This document shows positions 24,911 through 31,595 of a DNA stretch of 55,800 nucleotides, one piece after another. The position numbers and the translations under genes were made by a program. The stretch lies in assembly GCF_025291715.1 (NCBI RefSeq), contig NZ_JAMBIZ010000024.1, positions 1-55,800 of the forward strand, read 5' to 3'. The notes beneath the pieces were generated by a model that saw only the letters and a program-made list of their open reading frames with translations, ran no database searches and was not told the origin of the DNA. The stretch comes from Metasolibacillus sp. Lineage in GTDB: Bacteria; Bacillota; Bacilli; Bacillales_A; Planococcaceae. Positions within the stretch are counted from its first letter, which is position 1. The number at the start of each line of letters is the position of its first letter.

Positions 24911-25264
24911 TCACCCCTTGTTTTTCCGCTGAGACCGTACAAATGCCTTGAAATCTTCAATTGTTTTTAGTTCCTCTTCTGTCCATTCGTCACCTTCTTT
25001 GTGTGCTGCGATGGTTTGTATTTCGTAATCATCTACGGTGTTTTGATTGTCAGTACGTCCAAGCAAATAATCAACAGAAACTCCGAAAAAGTCAGCTATT
25101 ATTGACAAGGTTTCTGGCGGAGGGGTTTTAGTTCCATTTTCATAAGCGGTGTACGTTGTTCTTGCTACTCCTATTTTTTCAGCTACATAAGATTGAGTAT
25201 ATTGTGAATTCGTTTTTTTGATAGATTCTCTACATTTTTTCAATCTGTTAGCGAAAACATCCAT
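24911..25264 (-). CDS. CI-type phage repressor (XRE family)
   Basis: AGGGGGGAT precedes ATG 25264 (MDVFANRLKKC), preferred over ATG 25285, giving 117 residues. An N-terminal HTH is clear: YTQSYVAEKIGVARTTYTAYENG, then PETLSIIADFFGVSVDYLLG (about 20-70). The C-terminal tail is short and acidic and lacks a LexA-like peptidase domain, in line with inactivation by the neighbouring ImmA rather than self-cleavage. It should bind the GTTCC..GGAAC operators in the intergenic region and keep the phage silent. Confidence 0.9.
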   Translation of the reverse strand: MDVFANRLKKCRESIKKTNSQYTQSYVAEKIGVARTTYTAYENGTKTPPPETLSIIADFFGVSVDYLLGRTDNQNTVDDYEIQTIAAHKEGDEWTEEELKTIEDFKAFVRSQRKNKG

Positions 25265-25285
25265 TTCTATCCCCCCTATTAACAA

Positions 25286-25427
25286 CTATTGTAATTGTTC
25301 CTGATAGGAACTGAAAGAGATAAAACATTAAAGTTCCTTAAAGTATAACTTTTTGTTGACATGTTCCTTAAAGTGCCTTATGATAAAGTTATCAAATGTT
25401 CCTTTAAGGAACTGAAAGGAGGTTGTT
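25286..25427. promoter_or_regulatory. Divergent repressor/cro control region with repeated operators
   Basis: The rightward promoter is TTGACA 25356-25361, 17 bases, TATGAT 25379-25384. A leftward promoter, TTTCAG and TACAAT 17 bases apart on the minus strand, spans about 25289-25317. Operators share GTTCC(N5)GGAAC: a full site at 25297-25311 in the leftward spacer, a perfect palindrome GTTCCTTTAAGGAAC at 25398-25412 just after the rightward start, and half-sites GTTCCTTAAAG at 25333-25343 and 25363-25373, the latter inside the rightward promoter. Confidence 0.85.
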
Positions 25428-25649
25428 ATGAGAATTTGGCTAAAAAACATTCGAATGCAAAAATGCAAAACTCAATCCGAAGTAGCGGAATTAGCAAATA
25501 TCTCTCGAAGCTACTACACCAAAATTGAGTTGGGTTTAAAAACTCCGACAGTTGAAGTAGCTCAAAAAATTGCTGATGTACTTAATTTTAAATGGGTAAT
25601 TTTTTTTGAAAATAAATGTTCTTTAAAGGAACAAAAAAGATTAGATTAA
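25428..25649 (+). CDS. Cro-like XRE-family regulator
   Basis: 73 residues, ATG 25428 behind AAAGGAGGT. The HTH fills most of the protein: QKCKTQSEVAELANISRSYY, KIELGLKTPTVEVAQKIADVL. First rightward gene of the early operon, opposing the repressor, so a Cro-type switch protein or activator is expected. An operator-like palindrome, GTTCTTTAAAGGAAC, lies inside its 3' end at 25618-25632. Confidence 0.85.
   Translation: MRIWLKNIRMQKCKTQSEVAELANISRSYYTKIELGLKTPTVEVAQKIADVLNFKWVIFFENKCSLKEQKRLD
25618..25632. promoter_or_regulatory. Operator-like palindrome inside the cro 3' end
   Basis: GTTCTTTAAAGGAAC differs at one position from the intergenic palindrome GTTCCTTTAAGGAAC core pattern and could be a distal repressor site acting as a roadblock or looping partner. 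Confidence 0.55.
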
Positions 25650-25683
25650 TAATTTTAATCCGTCCTATGAAAGAGGTGGGAAC

Positions 25684-26142
25684 GTGAACAATAAAAACGT
25701 AAAATCTTCGCAAATTCCTGAAGAAAAACTACAGGACATCCAAGTGAAGAAAAATGGTCAAGAAATTTGCTCAAAAGGTTTAGTTGTTATAAATGGACTA
25801 GAGTTCGGCTGGGCTGCAAACGGCGAAAATCATGGTAAGGGTATTTTAGGCTTCGACATCATCGTTAGAGGTGATGAGAAACCTAAAGTGATTGTACACT
25901 ACCATTCGCATTTGATTTCAAAAGAAATTGTTGAAATTTTAGGTTTAACACACAATCAACTCCATTCAGAAAGGGGTGAGAACATGAACAAAAGCAAAGG
26001 GAATGAAAAACAACAGTCCATTGAAGAACTACTCCGCCAACAGTTGCAGCTATTGGCAGAGCGTTCTGAAAAAGCTAATTCGTGCGATTTGCCACATATA
26101 ACTTTGGCGATGGTCGAAATCTTTAAAATTCTAAAAGACTAA
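25684..26142 (+). CDS. Unknown phage early protein, 152 residues, with probable internal start
   Basis: GTG 25684 follows GAGGTGGG. The first ~95 residues are a mixed alpha/beta domain (GLVVINGLEFGWAANGENHG, PKVIVHYHSHL). At 25972-26008 a second ribosome binding site (AAAGGGGTGAG) and in-frame ATG 25984 (MNKSKGNEKQQ) could start a separate 52-residue helical protein. That start region is nearly identical to the one at 26372. So this may be two products or an in-frame fusion of two small genes. Family not recognised. Confidence 0.6.
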   Translation: MNNKNVKSSQIPEEKLQDIQVKKNGQEICSKGLVVINGLEFGWAANGENHGKGILGFDIIVRGDEKPKVIVHYHSHLISKEIVEILGLTHNQLHSERGENMNKSKGNEKQQSIEELLRQQLQLLAERSEKANSCDLPHITLAMVEIFKILKD

Positions 26143-26312
26143 TAAGGTTTAGCAGCTAGTTCTTTATCAATTTCTTTGTAAACTTCATGATATTTTTCAA
26201 CTAGTTGCGAAGGGCTTAAATCAGATAAATCTTGTTTTTCTAAGTAAAGCATTGTTAAAGCAGTTGCTTCGTTAAAAGGAAAATTAGCTTGTCTTGCATT
26301 CACATAAGTCAT
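26139..26312 (-). CDS. Small phage protein, 57 residues, antisense to the early operon
   Basis: GGAGGTGATACAT precedes ATG 26312 on the minus strand. The product (MTYVNARQANFPFNEATALT..) is acidic and helical toward its C-terminus (PSQLVEKYHEVYKEI). Similar small proteins are common in Bacillus phages, function unknown. It resembles in size, start context and C-terminal pattern the other minus-strand mini-gene at 26606-26794, with which it may share origin. Confidence 0.55.
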   Translation of the reverse strand: MTYVNARQANFPFNEATALTMLYLEKQDLSDLSPSQLVEKYHEVYKEIDKELAAKPY

Positions 26313-26393
26313 ATGTATCACCTCCAACCTATCAATAGTTTAGCAGATTGGAAATTATCTGTACTAATATCCCATTCAGAAAGAGGTGAGAAC

Positions 26394-26582
26394 ATGAACA
26401 AAAGCAATGAAGTAATTAATGCTTTGGAAGAATTGACAATCTATCTAGCAACTTTTTACAAGGAACACCAAGCAAGCGAAGAAGAGATTGCAGCTCTTGC
26501 TGAACTTGCAAAAGTGACGTTACATGGTAGAGCTACTCTAACTGCTATAGAGAATAGACGTTCGAGAAGTGCTACAAAATAG
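26394..26582 (+). CDS. Small helical phage protein, 62 residues
   Basis: AAAGAGGTGAG precedes ATG 26394; the longer upstream frame has no ribosome binding site. The product (MNKSNEVINALEELTIYLAT..) is helical with a basic C-terminus (ENRRSRSATK). Its start region repeats that at 25972-26008. Not recognised. Confidence 0.6.
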   Translation: MNKSNEVINALEELTIYLATFYKEHQASEEEIAALAELAKVTLHGRATLTAIENRRSRSATK

Positions 26583-26605
26583 ACGATTTATTCGCTTTCT
26601 TCCAA

Positions 26606-26794
26606 TTAGATTTCGTCATCCGATTCAACTCTAATCATTTCGTTGTAAATAGTTCTTAAATCGTGAGCGACTTGTTCAGCAGTTAAAGGTTCAGGACCGC
26701 CTGTTGTATCTCCGATTTTTTGAAAATCCTTTGAATTATGACTGTACATCGCTTTCAATACTTCAACAGCTAATGATGCGTAGTTAGTGTCCAT
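26606..26794 (-). CDS. Small phage protein, 62 residues, minus strand
   Basis: AGAGGTGATACAA precedes ATG 26794 (MDTNYASLAVEVLKAMYSHN). The C-terminal part (LTAEQVAHDLRTIYNEMI) parallels the other minus-strand mini-gene. Acidic, soluble, function unknown. It is divergent from the HTH gene at 26890, with a long inverted repeat between them. Confidence 0.55.
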   Translation of the reverse strand: MDTNYASLAVEVLKAMYSHNSKDFQKIGDTTGGPEPLTAEQVAHDLRTIYNEMIRVESDDEI

Positions 26795-26811
26795 TTGTAT
26801 CACCTCTTTTC

Positions 26812-26843
26812 TTGATATAAAGAACTAATGTTCCTTATATCAA
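26812..26843. promoter_or_regulatory. 32-bp inverted repeat between divergent phage genes
   Basis: TTGATATAAAGAAC (26812-26825) and GTTCCTTATATCAA (26830-26843) are inverted copies matching at 13 of 14 positions around TAAT. The central GAAC..GTTCC resembles the operator half-sites in reversed order. It could be an operator controlling both small divergent genes. Confidence 0.6.
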
Positions 26844-26889
26844 TTTAACACAAAATATTGTGGCAATCAAAAGAAGGAGGCACAAAATA

Positions 26890-27081
26890 TTGAAATTCCG
26901 TGTAAAAGAATTAAGAGAATCCTGTAAATTATCAAGGTACCGACTTGCCAAACTATCGGGAGTAAATGAATCGACACTCCAAATGATAGAAAATAGCGAA
27001 AATCCAAACCCCACATTTCGTGTTATGTGTAAAATCGCTGATGCTTTGGGTGTAAGTTTGGATGACCTTAGAAAGGGGTGA
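26890..27081 (+). CDS. XRE-family HTH protein, 63 residues
   Basis: A TTG start at 26890 lies nine bases after AAGGAGG. The protein is essentially one HTH domain: CKLSRYRLAKLSGVNESTLQ, MIENSENPNPTFRVMCKIAD, VSLDDLRKG. It may be a second early regulator or antirepressor partner. It is followed by an HTH-like gene 10 bases later. Confidence 0.8.
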   Translation: MKFRVKELRESCKLSRYRLAKLSGVNESTLQMIENSENPNPTFRVMCKIADALGVSLDDLRKG

Positions 27082-27091
27082 AACAACTCCC

Positions 27092-27313
27092 GTGAGTAAG
27101 CCCATTAATGACCCAACCAAAAAGCTGTATTGGGATATTGATGACATTATTGCAGTAATGCCGTACCAGCGCTCATTTTTAATCAACCATGTGCTAAGTG
27201 ATCCACGAATCCAGCGTCTTGAAAAACGTTTTGGACCACGTAGCAAAAAGATATGGCCGCGTGAGCAAGTAACAGAAGCTATACACAACATCATTGCAAC
27301 TAAATGGGAATAA
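27092..27313 (+). CDS. Small phage DNA-binding-like protein (excisionase/DUF771-like shape)
   Basis: AAGGGGTGA favours a GTG start at 27092 (MSKPINDPTKKLYWDIDD), giving 73 residues. The segment WDIDDIIAVMPYQRSFLINHVL..FGPRSKKIWPREQVTEAIH has the layout of a small winged helix with a basic wing, as in excisionases and DUF771 proteins. The assignment is by shape only. Confidence 0.55.
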   Translation: MSKPINDPTKKLYWDIDDIIAVMPYQRSFLINHVLSDPRIQRLEKRFGPRSKKIWPREQVTEAIHNIIATKWE

Positions 27314-27396
27314 AAATACAGCTGGCAGGCGCGTTAGGCAGGGGAATGAACACCCTGAATGATATTGCATTGATGTTACAAGACAGCTTGGTTTAG
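27304..27396 (+). CDS. Possible 30-residue mini-protein overlapping the preceding gene
   Basis: ATG 27304 overlaps the preceding stop and opens a short frame, MGIKIQLAGALGRGMNTLND, ending at TAG 27394. It contains copy 2 of the 18-bp direct repeat. No separate ribosome binding site; coupling would be needed. Weak. Confidence 0.3.
   Translation: MGIKIQLAGALGRGMNTLNDIALMLQDSLV
27320..27337 (+). repeat. 18-bp direct repeat, copy 2
   Basis: Identical to 20787-20804, same orientation. Confidence 0.7.
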
Positions 27397-27483
27397 AGAT
27401 TAATATAACGTGAATTTTAATGGATTAGTAACACATTTTCGACTAAGTTCGTTTTCGACTTTTTTATAGAGGGGGTGAAGGCA

Positions 27484-27777
27484 ATGAGAGCTTTGTCCCT
27501 AGACTTTTCTAAAATCTTAAAGAAATTTCGTGAGGATGCGAAGTTGTCGCAGGAAGAGCTGGCGTATCGATTAAACATGACACAATCGCATATCAGCAAA
27601 TACGAGTGTAATCGCAAAGTAATTGATCTTGAAACATTTCTGCGCTGGGTACATATTACAAATGCGGATGCTCAAGCGGCAATTGTCATGTTTGGCACAG
27701 ATGTAATAACGCATGCAAGCCAACTGATATCCATTATGCCAGCGTTTATCTTTATCAAATTACAAATTTTTCTGTGA
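27484..27777 (+). CDS. XRE-family HTH protein with hydrophobic C-terminus
   Basis: GAGGGGGTGA places the start at ATG 27484 (MRALSLDFSKILKKF), 97 residues. A canonical HTH covers about 10-62 (EDAKLSQEELAYRLNMTQSH, ISKYECNRKVIDLETFLRWV). The C-terminal ~30 residues are hydrophobic (HASQLISIMPAFIFIKLQIFL), which suggests membrane association or oligomerisation, unusual for this family. Confidence 0.75.
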   Translation: MRALSLDFSKILKKFREDAKLSQEELAYRLNMTQSHISKYECNRKVIDLETFLRWVHITNADAQAAIVMFGTDVITHASQLISIMPAFIFIKLQIFL

Positions 27778-27788
27778 GGTGAAGAAGT

Positions 27789-28052
27789 ATGACATTGGAT
27801 GAATACCGCGCAGAGCTCGCTAACTTAGAGTACATGCGTGATAACACAACATGTGAGGATTGTCGCAATCGATTATTAAAAAGAATTTACGTAACGAGGG
27901 CAGCGATTATCAATCTAGCAAAACGCGAAGTATTATTAACAGATTTAGAAAGCCGAGGAATAGCGGTGGAAATTGTTAAACGCTTCAAAGTGAAAAAATC
28001 TATTAAGCCAAATAACAAGGCGGTGAAAGCGATTGTTAAAGTGGATGCTTGA
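27789..28052 (+). CDS. Hypothetical phage protein with CxxC, 87 residues
   Basis: ATG 27789 follows GAGGTGAAGA. The product begins MTLDEYRAELANLEYMRDNT and has CEDCR at about 22-26, a helical middle and a strongly basic tail (KRFKVKKSIKPNNKAVKAIVK). Nucleic-acid binding is possible. Its 3' end overlaps the following membrane mini-gene. Confidence 0.65.
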   Translation: MTLDEYRAELANLEYMRDNTTCEDCRNRLLKRIYVTRAAIINLAKREVLLTDLESRGIAVEIVKRFKVKKSIKPNNKAVKAIVKVDA

Positions 28053-28167
28053 TTACTTTTTCATGATAGAGGACTGGCAAGAGTTGAGTGATACAGATTT
28101 AGCGTATTTAGGCTTGTTAGCAATTGCAATCATATTTTCAGCAATAATAATTTTAGTTTTTTGGTAG
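28045..28167 (+). CDS. 40-residue single-pass membrane protein
   Basis: ATG 28045 overlaps the end of the preceding gene. The product has an acidic N-terminus (MLDYFFMIEDWQELSDTD) and one membrane helix (LAYLGLLAIAIIFSAIIILV). It is too short for routine gene calling; translational coupling would drive it. Function unknown. Confidence 0.5.
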   Translation: MLDYFFMIEDWQELSDTDLAYLGLLAIAIIFSAIIILVFW

Positions 28168-28178
28168 GAGGTAGCAAC

Positions 28179-28595
28179 ATGTTAAAAGTGAACGGAGCGG
28201 CCGTTGTAAAAGGCCAATACACTGTATGTTTGCCATTGACAGAGGCAGTATATGAAGCAATGTCAACTGAAGAGGCAAGAACATTAATCAGCGAGGCAAT
28301 AAAGGCACAAACGCACAGAAGTGTTCAAGTGAGTCAGGTCCATATCTATGACTACGAAGAAGTTGAAGAAATTAATGCATTACAAGCGATAAATCACTAT
28401 TTAGTGCAGGGTGAGCGTGTGGATGGTGTATTACATCACATTGTTACAAGTGAGATTAATAGGCTGCAAGAAATGCTAGAAGGAAATGACGGTATGAGTG
28501 TACGAGAAATCAGAGCGCAGTTTGTAGATCTGCACCGTCAATTGTTAGCTGCTCAGCGGAAAATTGAAAGTTTGGAGCGTGAGCAAAATGATTAA
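28179..28595 (+). CDS. Hypothetical phage protein, 138 residues
   Basis: TAGGAGGTAG precedes ATG 28179 (MLKVNGAAVVKGQYTVCLPL). The N-terminal half is mixed alpha/beta; the C-terminal ~50 residues form a coiled coil (FVDLHRQLLAAQRKIESLE). No family recognised. It precedes a 31-residue mini-ORF by overlap. Confidence 0.65.
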   Translation: MLKVNGAAVVKGQYTVCLPLTEAVYEAMSTEEARTLISEAIKAQTHRSVQVSQVHIYDYEEVEEINALQAINHYLVQGERVDGVLHHIVTSEINRLQEMLEGNDGMSVREIRAQFVDLHRQLLAAQRKIESLEREQND

Positions 28596-28683
28596 TTTTT
28601 TTAGAAAGCTCTTTGGAAAACGGACAAGTCTTACAACAAAACAGCAGCTTGTATGTATGTCTAATTGCATTAAAAAAGGTTGA
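28588..28683 (+). CDS. Possible 31-residue mini-protein
   Basis: ATG 28588 overlaps the preceding stop (ATGATTAA). Product begins MINFFRKLFGKRTSLTTKQQ and is basic with two cysteines. No distinct ribosome binding site beyond GAGCG upstream. Weak. Confidence 0.35.
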   Translation: MINFFRKLFGKRTSLTTKQQLVCMSNCIKKG

Positions 28684-28757
28684 CTAACCGCTAGAACGAT
28701 TAATCAACCAATACAAATCAATAGCAAAGTTATTATATCACATATCACAACGACGAT

Positions 28758-28890
28758 GCGAGTTAAACTCGCTCCCGTCCAGCAGCTTAAAAGTAGCACA
28801 GGTTAGCGTGCATCCCCCTCGCTTTTAAGTTGCTTGATGGGATAAATCCATCAGAAAGTAAAAAACCTAACGCCGGCACGCTAGGTTTTC
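28758..28890. ncRNA. Cluster of four stable hairpins in a gene-free stretch, possible structured RNA
   Basis: Between the early genes and the ERF gene (28684-28963 is gene-free) four stems follow one another: GCGAGT/ACTCGC at 28758-28772; a 13-bp stem 28781-28793 with 28822-28834 enclosing an inner GCAC/GTGC; TTGATGG/CCATCA at about 28834-28852; and AAACCTA/TAGGTTT at about 28862-28888. The last may end a transcript. The density of structure suggests an RNA element or an attenuator. Confidence 0.45.
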
Positions 28891-28963
28891 AGGTCATACG
28901 TAAAAAATCTCTAACAGTATTGTAGCGTATGGCCACCTTTAAATCAAGAGAGGAGGCAACATT

Positions 28964-29941
28964 ATGATTTTTTCAGACAATAACACGAATATTTCTGCAG
29001 CACTAGCAAAGTCTTGGGCGGCTATTCAAACGCCCAAGCACAATAAAACGGTGCAAGTGAGGACAAAAAGCGGCAGTTTTTACACATTTGAATATACGGA
29101 TTTTGCAGGCATTTTAGAAGCTGTTAGAGCGATTTTCGTAGAAAACAAGTTAACTATCATGCAAAACAGCTATACACAGATGGAGCAGGACAAAGTATTT
29201 GCGTGTGTCGAGACTATCATCTTGCATGAATCAGGTGAATTTGCAAAATCTTATCCGCTCAAATTTCTAGCTGCTAATAGTATGCAAGATTTTGGGGGGC
29301 AAATCACCTACATGAAGCGTTATAGCCTAGCTGCAATGCTTGGTATTGCTACAGAGAAAGACGATGATAGCAACGGGATGAGCGGCAATGAGTATCAATA
29401 CATCCAAGAACCGCCACGTCAGCAGGCACCACAGCAACAACGGCAAGCTCCATCGCAACCAACAGGGCTTATCACACAAAATCAAATGCAACGTTTGGAT
29501 AAGGTGTTATTACCGTTGGCGGAATCGCAAGGCATCGAGGCGAACACGCTTTACAATAACAGCTTGCAAAAGTGCAAAATTGCTCCAAAGCCATCTAATC
29601 AACTCACGGCACAAGAGGCGAGTACGTTAATCGGCTATTTAGATCAAGTAGCCGCAAAAGTAGCTGAAATGGCAAAAAATGGCGCACAGGCACCACAGGA
29701 GCCTGCTGAGCCTACCAATTCACCAAAGTCTGACAAAATTACGTCAGGGCAAATGAAAGACCTAAAAGCGGTGCTTAACGCTGCAAGCACACGTACAAAA
29801 ATGGACAAGGATGCTGTAGCGTACTATGCCAAAACGACACTAGGGATAGCTGACAATATTTTGATAGACAATTTGACGCAAGAGCAAGCAAATAAAATGA
29901 TCGATTTTATCTCACAAATACCTGAAGCGAAGAAAGCGTGA
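28964..29941 (+). CDS. ERF-family single-strand annealing protein
   Basis: 325 residues. The N-terminal ~140 residues carry the ERF pattern: FTYTDFAGILEAVRAIFVEN-like segment, ETIILHESGEF, and QITYMKRYSLAAMLGIATE followed by acidic DDDSN. A Gln/Pro-rich linker (about 148-172) joins a C-terminal region with two similar helical modules (LITQNQMQRLDKVL and ITSGQMKDLKAVL). ERF proteins anneal complementary single strands during phage recombination and replication. AGAGGAGGC precedes ATG 28964. No separate SSB or exonuclease gene was found beside it. Confidence 0.88.
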   Translation: MIFSDNNTNISAALAKSWAAIQTPKHNKTVQVRTKSGSFYTFEYTDFAGILEAVRAIFVENKLTIMQNSYTQMEQDKVFACVETIILHESGEFAKSYPLKFLAANSMQDFGGQITYMKRYSLAAMLGIATEKDDDSNGMSGNEYQYIQEPPRQQAPQQQRQAPSQPTGLITQNQMQRLDKVLLPLAESQGIEANTLYNNSLQKCKIAPKPSNQLTAQEASTLIGYLDQVAAKVAEMAKNGAQAPQEPAEPTNSPKSDKITSGQMKDLKAVLNAASTRTKMDKDAVAYYAKTTLGIADNILIDNLTQEQANKMIDFISQIPEAKKA

Positions 29942-29955
29942 TAGGAGGAACAAGC

Positions 29956-30123
29956 ATGCAAACAATACGGGATTTTAATCGCAAAACAGTTACTGCAGTT
30001 GTTAAAAGTGACTTGTTAGGCAAAATTGAGGAAAGCCAAACACGTGGATGGCGAGTCATAGGAGAATTACAACAGCTATCGAACGGACATTGGTCCTGTT
30101 TGATGGCTAAGGATGAAAGGTAA
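29956..30123 (+). CDS. Small hypothetical phage protein, 55 residues
   Basis: TAGGAGGAA places the start at ATG 29956 (MQTIRDFNRKTVTAVVKSDL). Basic N-terminus, then GWRVIGELQQLSNGHWSCLM, a small beta-rich fold common in phage replication modules, function unknown. Confidence 0.65.
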   Translation: MQTIRDFNRKTVTAVVKSDLLGKIEESQTRGWRVIGELQQLSNGHWSCLMAKDER

Positions 30124-30137
30124 GGAGGCACTTCCTC

Positions 30138-31163
30138 ATGGAGCACAGCAAAAACATTGTAAGAGTAGAGAAAAACAAGGACTACACTATCATTAACAAC
30201 ACGTCGCTGTATGATGATCGTCTCAGTTGGAAGGCAAAAGCTATTCATGTCTTTATGTTATCAAAGCCAGATGACTGGACATTCCACAATATTGAAATGA
30301 TGAAGTGGGCGAATGAAGGTGAGCACGCTTTTGCTTCTGGATTAAAAGAATTGAAGCGATATGGCTATGTGAAAAAGGAGCGTCGTCGCAACAAAGGTGG
30401 CAAATTTGATTGGGTAACGGTGGTTTATGAAGTACCTCAGGAAGTAAAGGAGAGTGAACAGCCTGTCGAGTCTGTTCATCCATCACCCGATTTACCATGT
30501 ACGGAAAATCAGGGTATGGCTCAACCATACCCCGAAAAACCATCCGTGGAAAAACCACGAGTGGATAATCCATCTACGGAAAAACCATCCGTGGAAAATC
30601 ACGAACTACTAAGTACTGATATACCAAGTACTGAATTACTAAGTACTAATAAACTAAGTACTGAATTTAAAAATATTAATAATAATGATGATGAAGCAAA
30701 GGCTTCGCCAGCACCAGCAAGACCGCAAGAAAATGCCTTCGCCTTTTATCAAGCGAATGGCTTTGGTGTCTTGTCGGGGTACGTTACCGAAAAAGTTGGA
30801 GCGTGGGTGGATGATGTTGGGGACGATCTCGTTGTACATGCTATGAAACTAGCAATTGAAAATAATGCAATTAAGTGGAGCTATGTGGAAACAATCTTGC
30901 GTGGTTGGTCACAAAAACAAATTACAACAATTGAGCAAGTGGAAGCAGAAAAGTTACGCTTTGCTGCTGAAAAAAATAAACAACAGACTCAACGACGGCG
31001 ACCAGGTAACTATGGGCGAAAGGTTGAGGTTGTGCCAAAGTGGATGCATAAGGAGCAAAATCCTTCTGCAGCTCTTGAAGTACCAACTCCTTTAAACAAT
31101 GAAAATACAGATATCGATGCAGAGTATCAAGAATTACTTAAGCAATTTCGTGGATTGTCATAG
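30138..31163 (+). CDS. DnaD-like phage replication initiator
   Basis: 341 residues. N-terminal winged helix (about 10-100: LYDDRLSWKAKAIHVFMLSK, ASGLKELKRYGYVKKERRR); a linker (about 110-185) coding for 5-residue repeats (KPSVE, NPSTE, LLSTD, IPSTE); a DnaD/DnaB_2 C-terminal domain (about 198-265: FAFYQANGFGVLSGYVTEKV, IKWSYVETILRGWSQKQI); and a basic tail. It should bind the origin and recruit helicase. The linker DNA contains two iteron arrays, so the origin probably lies within the gene, as in lambdoid and SPP1-type phages. No DnaC-type loader gene follows, so the host loader may be used. Confidence 0.88.
   Translation: MEHSKNIVRVEKNKDYTIINNTSLYDDRLSWKAKAIHVFMLSKPDDWTFHNIEMMKWANEGEHAFASGLKELKRYGYVKKERRRNKGGKFDWVTVVYEVPQEVKESEQPVESVHPSPDLPCTENQGMAQPYPEKPSVEKPRVDNPSTEKPSVENHELLSTDIPSTELLSTNKLSTEFKNINNNDDEAKASPAPARPQENAFAFYQANGFGVLSGYVTEKVGAWVDDVGDDLVVHAMKLAIENNAIKWSYVETILRGWSQKQITTIEQVEAEKLRFAAEKNKQQTQRRRPGNYGRKVEVVPKWMHKEQNPSAALEVPTPLNNENTDIDAEYQELLKQFRGLS
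30538..30695 (+). other. Probable phage replication origin: two 15-bp iteron arrays and an AT-rich tract
   Basis: Array 1, 30538-30597, has four 15-bp units of the form AACCATCCGTGGAAA (units 1 and 4 identical). Array 2 has AAGTACT at exactly 15-bp spacing, starting at 30611, 30626, 30641 and 30656. An AT-only or nearly AT-only stretch follows at about 30664-30695, suitable for unwinding. All lie within the initiator coding sequence. Confidence 0.7.
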
Positions 31164-31180
31164 AAAGGAGCATGGAAGTG

Positions 31181-31432
31181 ATGAAAAGACCTTACCAAAA
31201 CGTATTCCCATCCTTAAAGGCGCTTTATGAGCAGTATGCTGTGCCCTATGAGCAAATCGTGTATGAGGACAAGCCATATAAGTTTATCCGAACAAAATAC
31301 AAAGCGAATATGCACATCGATATTTATCGCCATAAAGAGGAGCAACACACGGTAGAAATCTATCTCGTTGGCAAGAGACCGTACTACATTAACACGTACT
31401 ATCAGGTGAGTGTACTCCATGCAATCGTGTAA
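31181..31432 (+). CDS. Hypothetical phage protein, 83 residues
   Basis: AAAGGAG is one base from ATG 31172 but ten from ATG 31181, which is preferred. The basic product (MKRPYQNVFPSLKALYEQYA) looks alpha/beta with IRTKYKANMHIDIYRHKEE. Its position after the initiator gene is where helicase loaders often lie, but it is far too short and has no Walker motif. Family not recognised. Confidence 0.6.
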   Translation: MKRPYQNVFPSLKALYEQYAVPYEQIVYEDKPYKFIRTKYKANMHIDIYRHKEEQHTVEIYLVGKRPYYINTYYQVSVLHAIV

Positions 31433-31595
31433 GCGATGTGGTCGCACATTACGCAATGGCAAATCGATGGAGCGCGGGTATGGTCTCACTTGTTGGCAAC
31501 ATCATTTAGACGAGCTAGAACAGCAATTTTTAAAAATCCAACTCACGATAGATGACATATTGAAAATGGACCAGAAGGAGCGAGTAGATGTATAA
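31419..31595 (+). CDS. DUF6011-type zinc-finger protein
   Basis: CAGGTGA precedes ATG 31419; 58 residues. CKRCGRTLRNGKSMERGYGL followed by TC gives the C-x2-C...C pattern of DUF6011, with His in TCWQHH as a possible fourth ligand. The rest is an acidic helix. Overlaps both neighbours, consistent with coupled translation. Confidence 0.75.
   Translation: MQSCKRCGRTLRNGKSMERGYGLTCWQHHLDELEQQFLKIQLTIDDILKMDQKERVDV

Noticed and set aside
25286-25427. Repeated GTTCC motifs considered as a CRISPR array
   Set aside because: Repeats are short palindromes at irregular spacing over promoters, with no uniform spacers; they fit operators.
28964-31163. Search for a DnaC/IstB helicase loader, SSB or exonuclease beside ERF and DnaD-like genes
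   Set aside because: No Walker-motif protein or OB-fold SSB-like gene is encoded nearby; the phage probably relies on host proteins, so nothing was annotated.
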